A DNA stretch of 7,890 bases from Archangiaceae bacterium (GCA_023248915.1 JAHFDQ010000281.1:1-7890); one strand, 5' to 3'. Positions 1 through 5,425 are shown, numbered from the stretch's first letter. Numbers and translations are program-made. The notes: generated by a model not told the origin, from the sequence alone.

Positions 1-66
1 GCAATGATGCTGGATCGGCACAGGCGCATGTTTCCAGAGATCCACCGGCGCAAGTTCACTCGATAG
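1..66 (+). CDS. C-terminal end of an unidentified protein (5' end outside window)
   Basis: Frame 1 is open from the window edge to a TAG at 64-66 and would encode a basic tail of 21 residues containing RRMFPEIHRRKFTR. Its third codon positions are mostly G/C, whereas frame 3, which is also open here, has A/T-rich third positions, so frame 1 is the better coding candidate. The stop lies 12 bases before the ATG at 79, the spacing expected for two genes in one operon. Too little is visible to name a family. The basic end followed by a small acidic protein would fit a toxin/antitoxin or effector/immunity pair, but that is a guess from charge and spacing only. Confidence 0.4.
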   Translation, partial: AMMLDRHRRMFPEIHRRKFTR

Positions 67-78
67 GCTGCGAAGACC

Positions 79-390
79 ATGCCGTTTGCCAAAGAACCCG
101 CCAGCTACATGAAGACCGCCTGGTCCGACTGCCAGGGCGCATGGCAGCTCCTGCGCGAGGCGGTCGTCGAGGCCCACCCTTTCCCCGAATCAAAGAGGAT
201 GCTCTTCCACATCGACGAGGGCATGAGCTGGGAGAGCGTGCGCGATCTCGACCTGATGCGAAAGGCACTCACCCTCGTGGAGAACATCGCCAAGCAAGCG
301 AAGGTGCCCAGGGACGTGGCGGAGGCCATCGTCGACCTGCGCCAATCCTTCCAGGATCTGTTGGAGGCGATCGACGAAGGCGAAGCGTAG
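79..390 (+). CDS. Small acidic helical protein of unknown function (103 aa)
   Basis: I do not recognise this family. The protein has no signal peptide, membrane segment or cysteine motif (one Cys, near residue 18) and looks all-helical and soluble. Its C-terminal half, roughly residues 57-100, is rich in Leu, Ile, Val, Asp and Glu and ends in an acidic tail (EAIDEGEA). Codon use is strongly G/C at third positions, which supports real coding. Alternative in-frame start: the ATG at 109, giving MKTAWSDCQG. I chose 79 because it lies 12 bases after the upstream stop codon, which fits translational coupling; only a weak AGG precedes it. Small acidic proteins behind a basic partner are often antitoxins or immunity proteins, but nothing here proves that. 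Confidence 0.7.
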   Translation: MPFAKEPASYMKTAWSDCQGAWQLLREAVVEAHPFPESKRMLFHIDEGMSWESVRDLDLMRKALTLVENIAKQAKVPRDVAEAIVDLRQSFQDLLEAIDEGEA

Positions 391-500
391 AACGGCGCCG
401 CAGGTGCTCCGGTGCAACGTCCCGCTCGCCAGCCCTTCGCCGTGTGACTCGATCCCGGCGACGGTCAGGGCGAGCCGCGCCACTTTGCCATGGCACGCGC

Positions 501-517
501 GCCGGCACAGTGCCGGC
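501..517. repeat. 17-bp palindrome GCCGGCAC-A-GTGCCGGC
   Basis: Two perfect 8-bp arms, 501-508 and 510-517, flank a single central A. The centre is too small for a full RNA hairpin loop, so a dimeric protein-binding site is more natural than a terminator. G+C-rich palindromes of this length also occur by chance in high-GC genomes, so no function is assigned. Confidence 0.5.
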
Positions 518-543
518 ACGGCACGGCCGCCCGCCCCCCTCAA

Positions 544-570
544 CGCCTGATAACTTTCAATTATCGGGCG
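544..570. repeat. Inverted repeat with 10-bp arms and 7-bp spacer; possible recombinase core-type site
   Basis: The left arm CGCCTGATAA (544-553) and right arm TTATCGGGCG (561-570) are inverted copies with one mismatch (a G-T wobble in RNA). They flank the spacer CTTTCAA (554-560). The AT-rich inner part stands out in this GC-rich stretch. Arms of about 10-13 bp around a 6-8 bp spacer are the layout of core sites for tyrosine recombinases; that is known for the family, while assigning it here is inference. A repressor operator or an RNA hairpin is also possible. There is no U-run after the right arm on either strand, so it is not a typical intrinsic terminator. Confidence 0.4.
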
Positions 571-788
571 TCAGCTATGCCGGGCGGCGAGAAGGCTCGC
601 TATGAGGCGATGGGTCTACCCGCCGCCGTTGGACTCGGCACCACCACCTGCCAACCTGGATCCCAGCCGCCGGTCGCTGACGCGCCCGATCCTGTCGAAG
701 AACGAAGCACCGGTTTGGATCCGAGCGGATCTTCGAGACCGGATTCGGAAGGCAGTCGCTCTGTCGAGTGCGGGGCGGCGATTCGGAC

Positions 789-1589
789 CTACGGGGGGCG
801 GGCCTTGCACGCAGCCAAGAACCTCTTCCGTAGCTCGCGCTTCTCTTGACTCTCAAGCGAAGCACCCTTTACTGCGCGGGCGGCAGCTAGAAGCTGGCGA
901 TCAACGTCGGGAGGCACACTGCTTGCGCTCTTGAGAACCCGCTCAAGGTCGAGTTTGGAAAGTCCCAGTGCAGTCGGCTCGGCAGCGTCTAGCGGCCCCA
1001 ACTTTGCGCCTAGCGCGCCAGTAGCAGGAACCGCCGGTGCAGCATGAATCGGCGACACAACCTGCGTGAGGAAGCCCTGGATCTCTGCTTTGGAAAGCTC
1101 GCGGAGCGTGTCGGCCTCCTGTCGAAGGAGTAGCGATTGGTTCGTTGCCGCCGGTTCCAGCCCAACCAGGTGAACGCGAACTCCCACTTCCTGAGCTTGC
1201 TGCACGCCGACCCGGATGTCCTCGTCACCTGTGACCAAGACCGCATCCGCGATGGCGCGGTTTCGCGACAGGTTCATGAGGTCCGATATGATCAGCGAGT
1301 CGACACCTTTCTGCTCCCCGTGGGAGTTGACGATCCCAAGCCGGACCTTGATGTTGTGCCGAAAGGCCAAGGAAAAATGAACGGGGCTTGGGCCGGAACT
1401 TGTTCCGTCGTACCAATAGGTCCGAAGGAGTGGGAGTCCTGATACATGCTTCGCGATGGTCTCAAAGAAGCTCAGCGCCTTCGCCTCATCAAGCTTGGTC
1501 TCACTTCGCTTCAGCTTCCTTCCAGCGATGAGTGTCGAACCTTGGGCGAAGAGGTACCCAGCGTCGATGAAGATCGCGACCCTGTCCAT
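789..1589 (-). CDS. NYN domain (PIN-like) nuclease family protein, 266 aa
   Basis: The N-terminal half matches the NYN/LabA (DUF88-like) fold, a PIN-like Mg-dependent RNase family. It shows FIDAGYLF at residues 7-14 with acidic residue D9, KGVDSLIISDL at 94-104 with D97 and D103, and VLVTGDED at 117-124 with D122 and D124, followed by a strand-rich GVRVHLVGLEP. The family's acidic active-site pattern is therefore intact. Residues about 180-205 are an Ala/Pro-rich linker, and about 210-266 form a helical, basic C-terminal region I cannot name. The frame is open back to 1736, but the ATG at 1589 is preferred because the FIDAGY strand starts the domain and GGGGAGG lies four bases upstream. GC is lower than in neighbours (32 of 60 bases in 1441-1500, against 45 of 60 in part of murA), which suggests transfer. 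The RNA substrate is unknown. Confidence 0.85.
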   Translation of the reverse strand: MDRVAIFIDAGYLFAQGSTLIAGRKLKRSETKLDEAKALSFFETIAKHVSGLPLLRTYWYDGTSSGPSPVHFSLAFRHNIKVRLGIVNSHGEQKGVDSLIISDLMNLSRNRAIADAVLVTGDEDIRVGVQQAQEVGVRVHLVGLEPAATNQSLLLRQEADTLRELSKAEIQGFLTQVVSPIHAAPAVPATGALGAKLGPLDAAEPTALGLSKLDLERVLKSASSVPPDVDRQLLAAARAVKGASLESQEKRELRKRFLAACKARPP

Positions 1590-1611
1590 CCGCCCCTCCC
1601 CGCGAGGCAAG

Positions 1612-1633
1612 AAAAAGGGGCCGTAAAGGCCCC
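1612..1633 (-). terminator. Intrinsic terminator hairpin in the leader of the NYN gene
   Basis: Read on the minus strand, GGGGCC, loop TTTAC, GGCCCC is followed at once by TTTTTC. That is a perfect 6-bp G/C stem with a U-run, the classic Rho-independent form. It sits 23 bases upstream of the NYN start codon and downstream of a candidate promoter, so it would either attenuate NYN transcription or insulate the gene from upstream reading. Confidence 0.65.
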
Positions 1634-1641
1634 AGGTAGCT

Positions 1642-1673
1642 GCCGCCCATTCAGGTAGGTAGTTCGGGCAGGC
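1642..1673 (-). promoter_or_regulatory. Leader hairpin preceding the NYN attenuator
   Basis: On the minus strand GCC-T-GCCC (1673-1666) can pair with GGGCGGC (1648-1642), a 7-bp stem with one bulged base and a 17-base loop. The loop contains overlapping CTACCT motifs, and a further CTACCT lies just before the terminator stem (1639-1634). It could be the first element of an attenuation leader; no known riboswitch or leader class is recognised. Confidence 0.3.
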
Positions 1674-1679
1674 ACGAAG

Positions 1680-1709
1680 AAGGTAACCGTGCCTTGCGAC
1701 ATCTGTCAA
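1680..1709 (-). promoter_or_regulatory. Candidate sigma-70-type promoter for the NYN gene
   Basis: A perfect -35 TTGACA (1709-1704) is followed after 18 bases by TACCTT (1685-1680), which matches three of six -10 consensus positions. Transcription would begin near 1673, giving a leader of about 85 bases that includes both hairpins. The -35 box is strong and the -10 weak, so the call is moderate. Confidence 0.45.
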
Positions 1710-1736
1710 GTGCTCGGTGAAAGCCGCCGATAACAA

Positions 1737-2045
1737 TCAATGGACTCGGTGGATTTCGCGGCGCCCCAATCCGGCAGCGGCCCAGCGCTGCCAAGCGCCG
1801 ACAGGTTCGACGTCCTGTCGCCAGCCAGCGAACTCTACCCGGTGATCGCCTGCTCTCCAGCCAAGTCAAGGGGCAGGGCCTCGGCGCCTGTTCCCGCCCT
1901 GAATGCGGCCGGTGGCCGCGTGAGGCCATGGCGGATCAGCTCCCGGCCCCGATGCATTCCTGATGAAGATCTGCTGCTCGTAATGCTCGCCCTGCTCGTA
2001 TAGCTCGCAATGCTCGTCGCGAATTCGCCAAGTTACCGGAAGGAT
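1737..2045 (-). pseudogene. Possible decayed coding remnant with one in-frame stop
   Basis: From 2045 the minus strand reads 59 codons, then TGA (1868-1866), then 42 codons to TGA (1739-1737), all in one frame. The translation includes protein-like segments (ELYEQGEHYEQQIFIRNA before the stop, WQRWAAAGLGRREIH after it), but has no start codon with a ribosome-binding site and no recognised family. Long open frames arise easily in GC-rich DNA, so this may be noise. It is listed because nothing else explains these 300 bases apart from the short repeat at 1975-2019. Confidence 0.15.
1975..2019. repeat. Five-copy 9-bp tandem repeat TGCTCGNNN
   Basis: TGCTCG recurs with exact 9-base spacing at 1975, 1984, 1993, 2002 (as AGCTCG) and 2011. 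The last three bases of each unit vary (TAA, CCC, TAT, CAA, TCG). A fixed 6-base core with variable triplets looks like either a degenerate minisatellite or a row of binding sites. It lies between the tRNA fragment and the promoter of the NYN gene. Confidence 0.7.
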
Positions 2046-2056
2046 TCACGGGAAGG

Positions 2057-2099
2057 CGACCTTGGGAAGCTCGTGCTCTACCAACTGAGCTACCACCGC
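2057..2099 (-). pseudogene. Fragment of tRNA-Gly (anticodon CCC), 5' half only
   Basis: On the minus strand the sequence follows tRNA order: acceptor 5' strand GCGGTGG (2099-2093), TA, D-stem GCTC, D-loop AGTTGGTA, GAGC, A, anticodon stem CGAGC, and loop TTCCCAA with anticodon CCC (2066-2064). The 3' strand of the anticodon stem is imperfect (GGTCG instead of GCTCG), and beyond it there is no intact T-arm and no CCACCGC acceptor strand. Only a loose echo, GTGAATCC, remains. It is therefore a broken copy, not a working tRNA. tRNA genes are common integration sites, and partial copies are often left at element borders; that this is such a border is inference. Confidence 0.75.
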
Positions 2100-2125
2100 T
2101 TGATCCGCGAGGTTGATAGCGCCGG

Positions 2126-2152
2126 GCGCCCCTTGGGGTCAAGGCTGGGCGC
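2126..2152 (-). terminator. Candidate terminator hairpin at the end of the lipoprotein gene
   Basis: On the minus strand GCGCC, bulge CAG, CCTTG, loop ACCC, CAAGG, GGCGC forms a 10-bp stem interrupted by one 3-base bulge. It begins at the last base of the lipoprotein stop codon. There is no U-run after it, so it may act as a Rho-independent element only weakly, or simply stabilise the mRNA 3' end. Confidence 0.45.
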
Positions 2153-3993
2153 TACTCGCCTTCCTCGACCGTCAACTGGTACGAGTCCTGAAAGTTCGCC
2201 TCTCGATTCTTCGCGTCGCGGACTTCCAGGTAATAGACGCCCGGCTGCGCGGTGTAGTGAATCACCTCGGGTGCTTCGCCCTTGGCCCGGTCTGACGTCT
2301 GCACCAGCTCGAGCTTCCCCTCTTCGTTCGTGGCGTGCAGGTACAGCCCGATGTCCACCTTGAGGATTCCGGTCACCGTCGCCTTCAGCGGCGTCTTCAC
2401 CGGCCGGGCCGACAGGTCGAGCTTGTAGAAGTCGACGTCCTTCTTCGGGTGGATGGTGCCTCGCACGGGGCGGCCGAAGGCAATCGGCATCGCCGTCTCG
2501 GGCGTGTTGTTCGGTTCGCGCTCTTCGCTGCCGTTGTCTGGCACTGCCGAGATGGTCAGCCGGTACGGCGTCGTCGGGTTCTCGTAGTCCTTCACCCACT
2601 TGCCGTCGACCTTCTTCGGCGCTCCCTCCACCCGGAAGTAGCACTCGCCCGTGCACAGCACGTTGTTCATCGACTCGGGCTCTTTCACCGCCCCGTCGTT
2701 CGCCTTCAGCAGCACCGTCTCGGCCTCGCCCGGCTTCTCCGGTGGCTTCACCAGCGACAGCATCAGGTCGAGCCGTTCGACGCCCGAGAGCTGCACCTTC
2801 GCCAACAGCGGCTCGTCGGTCTTGAGCACGTAGTCGTCCACGTCGCCCTTTGGCGAGAGGAAGCCCTCCCGGTACCCGTCCCTCGGCAGCGGCGTGGCGT
2901 GCATCAGGTCGTCGTTGGGCTCGTACTCGGCGCTCGCTCCCGCCTCTTCCTGCTCGACCGTCAGGCTGTAGGCGCGCTGCGGGTTGTACGAGCGCTTGGC
3001 GTCCTTGCCCGTGCCATTCACGGCGCTCTTCACCACCACGTAAACCACCCGGTCGGCCGCGCGGACGCCGACGTTCCTGACCGTGATGGCGTCTCCGTCC
3101 TTGCCGGTGACGTGGAAGAGGGGAGCCTCGGCCTCCGACAGCACCGAGACGTCGAAGCGGACTCCCTCGACCGAGCTCACGTCTATCTTCAAGGCCGTCT
3201 TCGGCGCCTCAACTGCGGGCCCCGCGCCGGGCGGTCCGGCGTCTACTACTCCCGCGTCCGTCGCCCCGGTCGGCGCCATCGCCGCCGGCGCCGCTCCCGC
3301 GTCCTGCGCCCCGGGCCCGGCATCCGCCACCTCGGCTCCGCCATCCGACGCCGGCTCGGCCGCGGCCCCGTCCACCGGCCCCGCCGGCGCGGCCTCCTTC
3401 GCCCCTGGCATCTCGAAGCGGTACCAGTCTTCGTCCCCCGCGTGCCCCAGGTACCCCGACACCGACTGTCCCAGCGCCACCGGCGTCGCGTCCACCGCCC
3501 GGTCGTTCGGTTCCGCCTCGAACCCCGGAATCGGTTCTCCGAACAGCGCGGTCAACCGGTACGCCCCGCCGGCCCCCTTCTTCGCCGACGTCACCTTCAC
3601 GTACACCTTGCCCTTCAGGAACAGGTTCGGCAGCCGCTCGGGCTTGTCCAACCCTTCCGAATTCACCGCCACCATCCGGTTGGCGTCGGCGTCGAGCACC
3701 TCGAACGCGACGTCCCCTCCCGGAATTCCGCTCACCGTCAGGTCGACCACCTTCGGCGTCGCCGAAGTCAAGAGCACCCAGTCCTCGTCCACCTTCGCCG
3801 GGTCGGCCGCCAGGGTACCGTCGACCAGGGTCGACTCGGACAGCTTCATCGCCTGCTCGGGCGTGTCGTTCGGTTCTACCTCGGTCACCCGCTTCGGGCC
3901 CGCGTCTACCGGCCCGGCGTCGACCGTCGCGGCCTCTTCGCGGGGGCAGCCTGCGAGCACTCCCACCAGCGACAGCCACCCGAGACGACGCAT
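2152..3993 (-). CDS. Lipoprotein with four PPC-like (EPND) repeats, 613 aa
   Basis: The N-terminus has a short basic start, a hydrophobic stretch and the lipobox LAGC with Cys16 as the lipidation site. Pro, not Asp, follows the Cys. A VDAG linker leads to four copies of a beta-sandwich resembling bacterial pre-peptidase C-terminal (PPC) domains. Each begins with EPND/EPNN (residues 40, 161, 358, 493) and is followed about 30 residues later by an acidic-aromatic motif (DEDW at 69, DEDW at 187, DVDDY at 384, DVDFY at 519). An Ala/Pro/Gly/Asp-rich insert (about 197-263) sits inside the second copy; C447 and C451 in the third could form a disulfide. No protease or other catalytic domain is visible, so it is probably a surface binding or structural protein. 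I chose the ATG at 3993 because GGGAGG lies five bases upstream and the signal peptide starts there. Confidence 0.85.
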   Translation of the reverse strand: MRRLGWLSLVGVLAGCPREEAATVDAGPVDAGPKRVTEVEPNDTPEQAMKLSESTLVDGTLAADPAKVDEDWVLLTSATPKVVDLTVSGIPGGDVAFEVLDADANRMVAVNSEGLDKPERLPNLFLKGKVYVKVTSAKKGAGGAYRLTALFGEPIPGFEAEPNDRAVDATPVALGQSVSGYLGHAGDEDWYRFEMPGAKEAAPAGPVDGAAAEPASDGGAEVADAGPGAQDAGAAPAAMAPTGATDAGVVDAGPPGAGPAVEAPKTALKIDVSSVEGVRFDVSVLSEAEAPLFHVTGKDGDAITVRNVGVRAADRVVYVVVKSAVNGTGKDAKRSYNPQRAYSLTVEQEEAGASAEYEPNDDLMHATPLPRDGYREGFLSPKGDVDDYVLKTDEPLLAKVQLSGVERLDLMLSLVKPPEKPGEAETVLLKANDGAVKEPESMNNVLCTGECYFRVEGAPKKVDGKWVKDYENPTTPYRLTISAVPDNGSEEREPNNTPETAMPIAFGRPVRGTIHPKKDVDFYKLDLSARPVKTPLKATVTGILKVDIGLYLHATNEEGKLELVQTSDRAKGEAPEVIHYTAQPGVYYLEVRDAKNREANFQDSYQLTVEEGE

Positions 3994-4101
3994 TCGACCC
4001 TCCCTGCGAGGCAGCGCGGTATCCGACAAGCGTCTCAACAGAGCAAGCGGCGATTTCATCCGGCAACTTGGAACTGGAGGAGGGTGCCCGACGGGTGCAT
4101 C
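3994..4101. promoter_or_regulatory. Shared intergenic region of two divergent envelope genes
   Basis: The lipoprotein (minus) and the secreted protein (plus) start from opposite ends of this 108-bp stretch, so promoters for both should lie here or overlap the coding ends. I see no convincing -35/-10 pair on either strand. Each side has a purine-rich Shine-Dalgarno: GGGAGG next to 3993, and GGAGGAGGG at 4076-4084 for the plus-strand gene. Confidence 0.5.
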
Positions 4102-4962
4102 ATGGTCGCCATGACTCGGCTTGCCCTGGCCCCGGCGCTCGCCGCGCTCTGCGCGTTCCCTGCCTTCGCGGGCGGAGGCATCGGCTACGCGCAGGCGACC
4201 GGCTACCTGAAGCAGGACACCCGGCCCACCCTGTATCAGCCCCTCAACCTGCTCGACGCGCGCGAGAATACCGCCTGGTGCAGCCCCAGCGCCGACCCGC
4301 TCAACGAGCAGCTCTTCTTCGGCTTCAAAGAATCCGCCAAGATCGACGAGGTCCGCGTCTACACCGGCAACGGCTTCTCCGAGCAGACCTTCCAGGAATT
4401 CGCCCGCGGCAAGAAGTTCGCCATCAAGGGCCCCGCCGGAGCCCAGGCCTTCACCGTCGCCGACCAGCGCGGGTTCCAGGCCATCGCCCTCACCCCTCCC
4501 ATCGTCGGCTCGGAAGTCATCATCGAGGTCCTCGACCAGTACCCCGCCGAAGACCCCGACGCCTCGGTCTGCGTGACCGACTTCGTCTTCTTCTCGGAAG
4601 GCCGGGCGCTCAACGGCAACTGGCTGTCGTCGAAGCTCAAGTACGACAAGCACCGCGCCCCGTTCCTCGGCACCTGGTACGCCGGCTACGACGGGGCTCC
4701 CGACCGCTTCCTGTCGTTCTTCTTCGACGGCACTTACGGGTACCACTTCGACCCGTTCGACAAGGACCAGGCGAAAGAGAAGTCCTTCCAGGGTTCGTTC
4801 GAGGTCTCGGGTGCGCGGCTCTCGCTCGAAGTCCCGGGCAAGGGCCGCGTCAGCGCCCGGGTTCACACGGCAGCCCGCGCGGGGGGCAAACCGGGTCGCT
4901 CGCTCGACCTCGAGGGAGACCTGCCCGAGGACCTGAAGCGCCCGTTCCGCAGCGTTCGCTAG
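4102..4962 (+). CDS. Secreted protein: discoidin-like glycan-binding domain plus lipocalin-like domain (286 aa)
   Basis: A Sec signal peptide (hydrophobic residues about 6-22, cleavage expected after AFA at 23) precedes two domains. Residues about 28-168 resemble the discoidin/galactose-binding-like 'NADase-type glycan-binding' modules: the pattern NLLDARENTAWC (49-60), a strand IDEVRVYTGN (81-90), and Cys60 and Cys157, which could pair. Residues about 186-260 (LGTWYAGYDG, FLSFFFDGTYGYHF, GSFEVSGARLSLEV) look like a small lipocalin-like beta barrel. No catalytic residues are recognised, so extracellular or periplasmic ligand binding is the likely role. Start choice: ATG at 4102 or 4111, both giving a good signal peptide. 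The purine run at 4076-4084 is 17 bases before 4102, which is longer than usual, so the start is not certain. The gene converges on the zinc-ribbon gene with 13 bases between stops. Confidence 0.75.
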   Translation: MVAMTRLALAPALAALCAFPAFAGGGIGYAQATGYLKQDTRPTLYQPLNLLDARENTAWCSPSADPLNEQLFFGFKESAKIDEVRVYTGNGFSEQTFQEFARGKKFAIKGPAGAQAFTVADQRGFQAIALTPPIVGSEVIIEVLDQYPAEDPDASVCVTDFVFFSEGRALNGNWLSSKLKYDKHRAPFLGTWYAGYDGAPDRFLSFFFDGTYGYHFDPFDKDQAKEKSFQGSFEVSGARLSLEVPGKGRVSARVHTAARAGGKPGRSLDLEGDLPEDLKRPFRSVR

Positions 4963-4966
4963 ACGT

Positions 4967-4996
4967 AAGGCCTGGTCAGCCGGCCGCGCCGGCCTT
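4967..4996 (+). terminator. Candidate terminator between two convergent genes
   Basis: AAGGCC (4967-4972) with T then GG pairs with CCGGCCTT (4989-4996), and a nested GCCGGC-CGC-GCCGGC (4979-4993) offers an alternative stem. A pyrimidine-rich CTTCACCTT follows on the plus strand, but not a true U-run. It starts four bases after the secreted-protein stop and runs into the 3' end of the opposing zinc-ribbon gene. Confidence 0.35.
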
Positions 4997-5374
4997 CTTC
5001 ACCTTCCGCCCCGAGAACCGGCGGAAGAACTCGATCATCTCGTGGACCGCCGCCTTGTGGTCGGTGGTGTCCTTGAATTCAGACTCGAGGAAGATGCCGC
5101 CGCACGACTCGCAGGTGTCGTAGTGCAGCGGGTGGTTGCGCTCTCCGCCGTCGACGCTGACCAGGTCCACCTTGCATTCGTGGCAGACCCCGGTGAGCGC
5201 CTCGGCGTTCAGCTTGCCGCCCAGCGTTTCCAGCCCGGGCAGGTTGTGGTGCAGGAGCAGCCTGTTCAGATCGGCCACGTCGAGCCAGAGTCCACCGCAC
5301 TCTGTGCACTTGTGCAGCGAAAGCTCGTCCCCTTCGAGAGCGGCCATCTCGACGCTACAGCCGGGGCAATCCAT
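4976..5374 (-). CDS. TFIIB-type double zinc-ribbon protein (132 aa)
   Basis: Two zinc ribbons of the zf-TFIIB kind are plain. The first uses C3/C6 and C23/C26 (CPGC, then CTECGGLWLD); the second uses C64/C67 and C88/C91 (CHEC, then CESCGGIFLE). Both share the CxxCGG-hydrophobic-acidic signature of the family, and all eight cysteines are present. A basic tail (RRFSGRKVKK) ends the protein. It has no export signal, so it is cytoplasmic; the ribbons could bind nucleic acid or a protein partner, but the family has no firmly known role. The start at ATG 5374 is set by the first ribbon beginning at residue 3; AGGAG lies 12 bases upstream. It has its own promoter (5426-5455) behind murA and a palindromic leader. 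Confidence 0.85.
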   Translation of the reverse strand: MDCPGCSVEMAALEGDELSLHKCTECGGLWLDVADLNRLLLHHNLPGLETLGGKLNAEALTGVCHECKVDLVSVDGGERNHPLHYDTCESCGGIFLESEFKDTTDHKAAVHEMIEFFRRFSGRKVKKAGAAG

Positions 5375-5397
5375 TTTGTGGTTCTGCTCCTGTCATC

Positions 5398-5412
5398 GGG
5401 AGGAATCCTCCC
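5398..5412 (-). promoter_or_regulatory. Palindromic operator or leader element upstream of the zinc-ribbon gene
   Basis: Arms GGGAGGA (5398-5404) and TCCTCCC (5406-5412) are perfect inverted copies around one base. The palindrome lies between the -10 box and the start codon, inside the expected mRNA leader. As DNA it could bind a dimeric repressor; as RNA it makes a stem of five pairs with a five-base loop. Its CCTCC strand is also complementary to the gene's own AGGAG. Confidence 0.4.
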
Positions 5413-5425
5413 TATCGGTTCGTAG

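Larger units (their letters stand above)
391..788. other. Gene-free stretch with clustered inverted repeats
   Basis: No convincing gene lies between the stop at 390 and the 3' end of the nuclease gene at 789. The open frames here are Arg/Pro-rich and lack a ribosome-binding site. The stretch does hold a near-perfect palindrome (501-517), a 10-bp inverted repeat with a 7-base centre (544-570), a small hairpin (587-600, arms GCGAG and CTCGC), a 6-bp inverted repeat GATCCG/CGGATC (718-731), and a distant 7-bp pair GCTCGCC/GGCGAGC (424-430 and 469-475). These may be remains of a mobile element or sites for a DNA-binding protein. Confidence 0.5.

Noticed and set aside
141..605. 154-residue Arg/Pro/Gly-rich plus-strand frame
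   Set aside because: It overlaps the better-supported gene at 79-390 in another frame and its composition is typical of a GC-rich shadow.
1590..1736. 49-residue N-terminal extension of the NYN protein
   Set aside because: It would run through the promoter -35 box and the terminator hairpin. The NYN fold begins at MDRVAIFIDAGY, which has its own Shine-Dalgarno.
1975..2019. CRISPR array
   Set aside because: The units are only 9 bp with 3-bp variable parts; there are no repeats of 23-40 bp with spacers and no cas genes.
2057..2099. Functional tRNA-Gly gene
   Set aside because: No T-arm and no matching 3' acceptor strand can be found, so it is listed as a fragment.
2335..4101. Very long plus-strand open frame running in front of the secreted protein
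   Set aside because: It is the antisense shadow of the lipoprotein gene: His/Arg/Val-rich composition, no ribosome-binding site or domain. Only the part from 4102, with a signal peptide, is real.
3083..4114. 343-residue Ser/Ala/Thr-rich plus-strand frame
   Set aside because: Its composition mirrors the lipoprotein codons read antisense; it has no signal peptide or ribosome-binding site.
3994..4866. Upstream extension of the lipoprotein frame on the minus strand
   Set aside because: It overlaps the secreted-protein gene, reads as low-complexity Glu/Gly/Val, and would bury the signal peptide and lipobox in mid-protein.
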